Positions 60,118-64,000 of a stretch of DNA of 64,000 nt are shown one piece after another. Location: positions 1-64,000 of the forward strand of contig CACZFO010000003.1 of NCBI GenBank assembly GCA_902780455.1. Reading direction: 5' to 3'. Numbering within the stretch: the first letter of the stretch is position 1; each line of letters begins with the position of its first letter. The notes beneath the pieces are model-generated. The model made no database searches. It was given only the letters and a program-made list of their open reading frames with translations, and was not told where the DNA came from. This DNA is from an uncultured Bacteroidia bacterium. Its GTDB lineage: Bacteria; Bacteroidota; Bacteroidia; Bacteroidales; UBA932. A program made the position numbers and the translations under genes.

Positions 60118-61713
60118 CTACACGACCGTCCTTTTCCATTCGGTAGGGCTCTGGCCGGTGATATCCTTGAAGTTGCGGTAGAAGGCACTGCGGGAGGAGA
60201 ACCCGCATTCCTCGGCAATTTCCGTGATGTTCATTTCCGGGTGCTCCTTCATCAGTTTTTGCGCATAACGGATACGGTAGCTGTTGATCAGGTTGGAAAA
60301 GTTTTCCCCGGAAAGACTCTTTATGATGGCACTGACATAGGTGCGGTTGGTGGCCAACCGGGCGGCAATGTCGGTGATGCGAAGGTCCTGCTGTTTGAAA
60401 AGCTCCTCTTCTTCAATGATTTGACAGAGTTGCTCCGTCATCTGCCTCGTGACCGGCAAGTCTTCCGCTTCTGCCGCCTTGGCATTGTGAAAATTCCTTC
60501 GGCTTAAGAGGAAGGCTCCCGCCGTCAAGACCAAAAAGCCGGCGACAAGGAACCATGACCAAGGGAAACCAGCCTTTATGGGAGCTCCGGTGGGAAAAGC
60601 CCATACTTCACGGGTCATTATGAAATTGTTTCCCATAGGAATGTTGTCTACAGATAAAACGCTAGCGCCACCGGCGCAGACAAACGTCCCGTCCGGCAGT
60701 AGAGCAAAGCTGTCGGCAATCGGGATGGGACCGGAAAATACAGTCAGGGTAACCTCGGCCTTACCTCCGTCAAAAACCGGATCATAGTTGATACAGGCCA
60801 TGTAGGCATTACCCTCTGTGTCGATACCAACAGTATATGCACTCCTGCGGCTCCTGTCAACTGCCAGCTGATGCCATAATAGATAACTTCCAGCATCGGA
60901 AAAGGCTGGAATTGGCCTGTCTGTTTCCAATAAGGAAAAATTCTCTCCCTCAATCTTGAGAATGCCCCACTCTTTGTTTTCGCGATGCCTTGACAGCACC
61001 AGATAGGAGTATTCACCTATAGAAAGGTCGGCGAACCTGGTACCCCAGACCTCCCACTCATCCAGCAAGGGCTCATGGAAGGGCTCTCCGCTAAGTCTGT
61101 CCACCGTACCGTCAGAAGGGTTGCCGTAGTTGTCCAGGCCGGAAAAAACTATGGCATTGTCTGCGGCAGTTGCCAGGATAAAGGGGATATTCCGCTGCAC
61201 TGAGGTCTCTTTCAGGAAAGAGAACCCTTCCCCGGGCTTATAGATTTCCATCGCATCCGGGGCATACCAGTTTCCGCTTACCAGAACCCGTCCGTCGGGG
61301 AAAGCCAGGGCCGAAGCTCCGGCGCGTTTGCGGTCAAGGACCCCCACTGCCGTGAAACTGTGAGTGGCAGGGTCATAGATTTCCACACCCCAGCTCTGCC
61401 CTATACCGAAGGCATCCGCGCTGCCGCCGCCCAGCATCACCCTCCCATCCGGCATGAGGGAGCAGAAACTGTAGTCGTGCGGGTATTTCATGGGCACTTT
61501 ATGCCATGTGCCGTCCTTGAGATACCAGGCCGAAGGAGAAAGCAGGAATCCGTCCGTATGCCCTCCGAAGATGGTGAGTTCCCCATTAAGGGCCATCACA
61601 TGCGGCGACGACAGCGGCTCCGGCAGATCCGGCAGCCGCTTCGCCCCGCCGCCGGTACCCCTGGAGCATGCGGCGACAATCAATACGAAAAGTATGAGGG
61701 GTAAGCGCTTCAT
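60118..61713 (-). CDS. Membrane-tethered kelch-propeller/AraC transcription regulator
   Basis: 531 residues. N-terminal signal-like helix ending LIVAACSRG (a lipobox-like sequence), a periplasmic kelch-type propeller (about 30-345, blades such as GGHTDGFLLSPSAWYL and MPDGRVMLGGGS), a membrane helix (about 368-390, WFLVAGFLVLTAGAFLL), then two AraC-type helix-turn-helix motifs (ITDIAARLATNRTYVSAIIK; ITEIAEECGFSSRSAFYRNF). It probably senses a periplasmic ligand and controls nearby genes in one protein. The neighbours are the riboswitch locus and the lipoprotein at 61732. Confidence 0.85.
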   Translation of the reverse strand: MKRLPLILFVLIVAACSRGTGGGAKRLPDLPEPLSSPHVMALNGELTIFGGHTDGFLLSPSAWYLKDGTWHKVPMKYPHDYSFCSLMPDGRVMLGGGSADAFGIGQSWGVEIYDPATHSFTAVGVLDRKRAGASALAFPDGRVLVSGNWYAPDAMEIYKPGEGFSFLKETSVQRNIPFILATAADNAIVFSGLDNYGNPSDGTVDRLSGEPFHEPLLDEWEVWGTRFADLSIGEYSYLVLSRHRENKEWGILKIEGENFSLLETDRPIPAFSDAGSYLLWHQLAVDRSRRSAYTVGIDTEGNAYMACINYDPVFDGGKAEVTLTVFSGPIPIADSFALLPDGTFVCAGGASVLSVDNIPMGNNFIMTREVWAFPTGAPIKAGFPWSWFLVAGFLVLTAGAFLLSRRNFHNAKAAEAEDLPVTRQMTEQLCQIIEEEELFKQQDLRITDIAARLATNRTYVSAIIKSLSGENFSNLINSYRIRYAQKLMKEHPEMNITEIAEECGFSSRSAFYRNFKDITGQSPTEWKRTVV

Positions 61714-61718
61714 ACTTC

Positions 61719-61726
61719 CAAAGATA
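61719..61726 (-). promoter_or_regulatory. -7 box TATCTTTG of the kelch/AraC gene
   Basis: Minus-strand TATCTTTG ending 5 bases before the ATG at 61713, implying a leaderless or nearly leaderless mRNA. The next in-frame Met is about 40 codons in, so the start is not easily moved. Confidence 0.55.
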
Positions 61727-61731
61727 GCTAA

Positions 61732-63153
61732 TTATTCGTAGTCACAGACAAGTCGCTGGACTGTAGAGTTGTAGAAATAAAACCTGCTGTTCCCCAAATT
61801 TGAATAAGAGAAGCCCAATGTTGTCCCTGAACTTCCTATAGAAGCCCACAACTGAGCATACTCACCGTTATCGGGAGTAGTTTCATTAATATAGAATATT
61901 ACATTTGCACCGTCACCATAAGCACGGTCTGTATAGCCATCATCACGCGTCCTCCAATATCCTCCGGCTCCCATAGCTACATAATTACCATTGCAATTGA
62001 ACTTTACTCCATTCGTTGCTGCGGTTACCCATTCCCTTGTGCTGGCATAAAAGAGCTCCTGAACTTCAGCACGGGTCGGAATACGCCATCCTGTCCAACC
62101 TGCTGCGACCGGAATACCCGCCGGACTCGAAGACGAGTTATAAATATTGTAATCATACGTGTATTCAGCTGACGACCCTACATTGAATTCAGCCCACTTT
62201 ACGCTCAGGCCCAGATTTTTCCATGGGTGTCCGCTCAGGGAACCGGTTGCGGCTGAGGTTACCATGTCAGAAGTGAGGGTGATGGTTTTTCCATACACCG
62301 TTCCGGCCTTATAGTTGGCCGTCTTGGTTGACACCAGCCGGGAGTATTTACCTCCGTCTGAATCCTCGGCATGAACCATGAGGCTGGTGGAAGTGCTGTT
62401 GTAAACGGCAAAGTAGCCGGCATAAGTCCCGGCACCATCGTCTGATGCTGTGACATGTACCACAGCGGTCGATGGATTGCTTCCGCTTACCGTACCATTG
62501 GACGCAATGCCCACCGTCCTGTACACGCCTCCGGCTGAATTCATTCCAATGGTTGTTATGGCTTTGGAGGAACTTGTGAAACGAAAACGGAGATAACTTA
62601 GGATGTGTGTGGTAAGGTTCCCAATTGTTGCGGTAGTCTGGTCTTCTGCCAGGACGATGGGCTCACCTTTGAGGATATCGTGCTCCATGGCGTCTGCCAG
62701 GCTTCCTCCACCCGCAGCGCTCAGGTCCAGGGTTATAGTGCCTGCAGATACACTCACAAAGCCTTTGTCCAGAGAAGTTTTGCTTACAGCATACGGAATG
62801 TAAGTTCCAGCTACCACCGGATCAGTTGAAGTAAAATTTCCAGATGTGGTTCCTGCGCCCTCGGTGAGGGTGAGTATGATGGTGGTCCCGTCATTTTTGA
62901 TCAGGAAAATCCGGTCTCCCGTTTCCCAGACAGCATCTACTGAACCATAGGCAACCTTTGTCCCGTTCTCTCCCGAAACTTCAGGATTTTTGGTTACAGC
63001 GGCAACAGTAAGCGTAATCTTTTCGCCGCTGTCATCCTTGGCTGAAGAAAGTTGGAAGTCAAGAAACTTCTGCGTGCATCCTGCAGCAACAGTTACAATT
63101 AAAATAAAGGATGCGTAGAATAATGAGTGTTTCATAATCTTCGAATATTTCAT
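61732..63153 (-). CDS. Fimbrillin/FISUMP-like lipoprotein
   Basis: 473 residues from the ATG at 63153, 4 bases after the stop of the small gene upstream; ATGs at 63195 and 63135 are alternatives. Lipoprotein signal ending VTVAAGC. The middle (about 40-300) has Thr/Ser/Val-rich strands and KVAYGSVDAVWETGDRIFLI, seen in fimbrillin-like proteins (Mfa/FimB type). The C-terminus (LSVKWAEFNVGSS..., GWRIPTRAEVQELF) is the FISUMP motif of a surface-protein family. Likely a cell-surface or pilus-related protein; role unknown. Confidence 0.8.
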   Translation of the reverse strand: MKYSKIMKHSLFYASFILIVTVAAGCTQKFLDFQLSSAKDDSGEKITLTVAAVTKNPEVSGENGTKVAYGSVDAVWETGDRIFLIKNDGTTIILTLTEGAGTTSGNFTSTDPVVAGTYIPYAVSKTSLDKGFVSVSAGTITLDLSAAGGGSLADAMEHDILKGEPIVLAEDQTTATIGNLTTHILSYLRFRFTSSSKAITTIGMNSAGGVYRTVGIASNGTVSGSNPSTAVVHVTASDDGAGTYAGYFAVYNSTSTSLMVHAEDSDGGKYSRLVSTKTANYKAGTVYGKTITLTSDMVTSAATGSLSGHPWKNLGLSVKWAEFNVGSSAEYTYDYNIYNSSSSPAGIPVAAGWTGWRIPTRAEVQELFYASTREWVTAATNGVKFNCNGNYVAMGAGGYWRTRDDGYTDRAYGDGANVIFYINETTPDNGEYAQLWASIGSSGTTLGFSYSNLGNSRFYFYNSTVQRLVCDYE

Positions 63154-63157
63154 AGTT

Positions 63158-63319
63158 TTACCAAATACTGCCATTATCATCTGCATCACTTTCATCTACG
63201 CCGGCCCCGGACAGTCCGGCATCGTTCCCGCTGGCGTTAAGGATTCCATTTTCCATTCTGATTCCAAACACCTTTGTTTCAGGTGAATAATAGGATTGTT
63301 TCGTTTTTGCTCTTACCAT
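63158..63319 (-). CDS. Small 53-residue peptide gene upstream of the lipoprotein
   Basis: Starts MVRAKTKQSYYSPETKVFGI and ends DESDADDNGSIW. Supported by a -7 box TACCTTTG at 63345-63352 that gives a leader of about 20 bases, by its position as first gene, and by a 4-base gap to the next start (translational coupling). The composition (basic N-terminus, Gly/Asn/Ser/Asp C-terminus) resembles the short peptides that often precede surface-protein genes in Bacteroidales. It has no signal peptide. Function unknown. Confidence 0.65.
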   Translation of the reverse strand: MVRAKTKQSYYSPETKVFGIRMENGILNASGNDAGLSGAGVDESDADDNGSIW

Positions 63320-63344
63320 GGTTCTGTTATGATTGGTGTATTTG

Positions 63345-63352
63345 CAAAGGTA
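63345..63352 (-). promoter_or_regulatory. -7 box TACCTTTG of the peptide-lipoprotein operon
   Basis: Minus-strand TACCTTTG, 25 bases upstream of the small gene's ATG. It lies in the only gap between the lipoprotein operon and the LuxR-type gene. Confidence 0.6.
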
Positions 63353-63427
63353 TGGTGAGCATAGACTGCCCTGGTCTTGTTTTCACAAAACCAGTATCCC
63401 GATTTGTTAAATCATTCAAGAATCAGC

Positions 63428-64000
63428 CTAGATAATCCCTTTCTCTTTTGCCTTATAGATGAGGTCGGCAGTATTGCTGGCCTCAAACTTTATCAGAAGC
63501 TTCTTGCGGTACCACTTGATCGTAGGAAGTGAAAGATATAGTTTCTCCGCTATCTTGGGGCTGGTCATGCCCTGGGCAAGGAGCGGCAGGATTTCCATTT
63601 CCCTGTCTGTGAGTGCCAAATCATGCGGCCTTTCATCCTCTTCCCGCCCTGCCGGGGTTTCTTTTGCAGACAGATCTTCTATTGCTTCACCGATAACTTC
63701 GTCTGCTGCCTTGTTCTTCCGTCTGAGGATGAAACTCCTGCGGAGAAGTATCATCAGCAGAAGCATCAGCACTGCAAGAGAAACGGCCACGATGGCCAGC
63801 CTGCGCTGGTCTTTTTTCTGCTGCTTGAGTACCTTTCCCATCAAGTCAAGGGTCTCAAGCCTGTATCTGAATTCCTGGTCTTCATGCAGGGAGTAGTACT
63901 TGTCCGCTTCTTCCAGGCATTCAAGCGCCTTTCCCGTCTTGCCTTGCTGCAGGTACAATGCTCCCAGCCCCTTGAGCGGATTTGATATCTGAAGGGAATC
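63428..64000 (-). CDS. TPR and LuxR-type transcription regulator, 5' end outside window
   Basis: The frame is open to base 64000, so the start is not seen. Visible parts in order: TPR-like repeats (LGALYLQQGKTGKALECLEEA), a membrane helix (about LAIVAVSLAVLMLLLMILL), and a C-terminal LuxR/GerE helix-turn-helix (LTDREMEILPLLAQGMTSPK... LSLPTIKWYRKKLL). This is the Bacteroidota 'TPR-TM-LuxR' layout of tetratricopeptide regulators tethered to the membrane. Target and signal are unknown. Confidence 0.85.
   Translation of the reverse strand, partial: DSLQISNPLKGLGALYLQQGKTGKALECLEEADKYYSLHEDQEFRYRLETLDLMGKVLKQQKKDQRRLAIVAVSLAVLMLLLMILLRRSFILRRKNKAADEVIGEAIEDLSAKETPAGREEDERPHDLALTDREMEILPLLAQGMTSPKIAEKLYLSLPTIKWYRKKLLIKFEASNTADLIYKAKEKGII

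Overview
The window is a chromosomal segment of a member of the Bacteroidales (phylum Bacteroidota). The evidence is internal. Most intergenic regions carry the phylum's characteristic -7 promoter box TAnnTTTG, few genes have a Shine-Dalgarno sequence, and the gene content includes TonB-dependent receptors, methylmalonyl-CoA mutase, FISUMP-like and serpin lipoproteins, ABC-2 permeases and a type II-C CRISPR system with Cas9 of about 1,200 residues. Genus cannot be fixed from the sequence. MqnB (futalosine route to menaquinone), an [FeFe] hydrogenase, aspartase and the mutase suggest a strict or near-strict anaerobe that forms succinate and propionate.

Layout. 1-2.8 kb: a fused NapH/NapG-like quinol-side ferredoxin protein (cut by the left edge) followed by a Tat-exported aldo/keto reductase. 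2.8-9.4 kb: housekeeping genes (HHH outer-membrane-like protein, purE, hpt-adk-obg, PAP2 phosphatase, lplA, hpf). 9.5-18.1 kb: an AT-richer accessory block with a DUF2442 protein, an outer-membrane protein, a flavoprotein, a CRISPR array of 16 repeats, a YefM/YoeB-type toxin-antitoxin pair, cas2, cas1, cas9 and a tracrRNA gene. 18.2-27.4 kb: a thioredoxin-like protein, a BtuB-like receptor with a BtuG-like lipoprotein, xerC, rpsU and both subunits of B12-dependent methylmalonyl-CoA mutase. 27.5-29.1 kb: a serpin lipoprotein flanked on its far side by a second, diverged copy of the mutB 3' end. 29.1-42.8 kb: an esterase, a GH18 protein, then a tightly packed run of [FeFe] hydrogenase, parE, an acyltransferase, a TolC/HlyD/two-permease exporter, and aspA. 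43-55.6 kb: tdk, an acidic protein, rsmI, an HHH protein, a Nat-type ABC exporter, a 5'-nucleotidase split into two genes, a two-component system, folE, mqnB, a MacB/LolD-type ATPase and a PduO-type cobalamin adenosyltransferase. 55.8-64 kb: a cobalamin riboswitch driving a TonB receptor and a PepSY protein, a membrane-tethered kelch/AraC regulator, a fimbrillin/FISUMP-like lipoprotein with a short upstream peptide gene, and a TPR-LuxR regulator cut by the right edge.

Two themes tie genes together. The first is B12: two uptake receptor loci (one under a B12 riboswitch), an adenosyltransferase that makes the coenzyme, and the mutase that uses it. The second is the CRISPR block. Its parts (tracrRNA and cas9 with divergent promoters, cas1, cas2, a TA module with its own palindromic operator, then the array) can all be read directly. 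The array leader also contains a second anti-repeat-like segment placed, relative to its promoter, almost exactly as the anti-repeat is in the tracrRNA gene. I regard that as the most unusual observation in the window.
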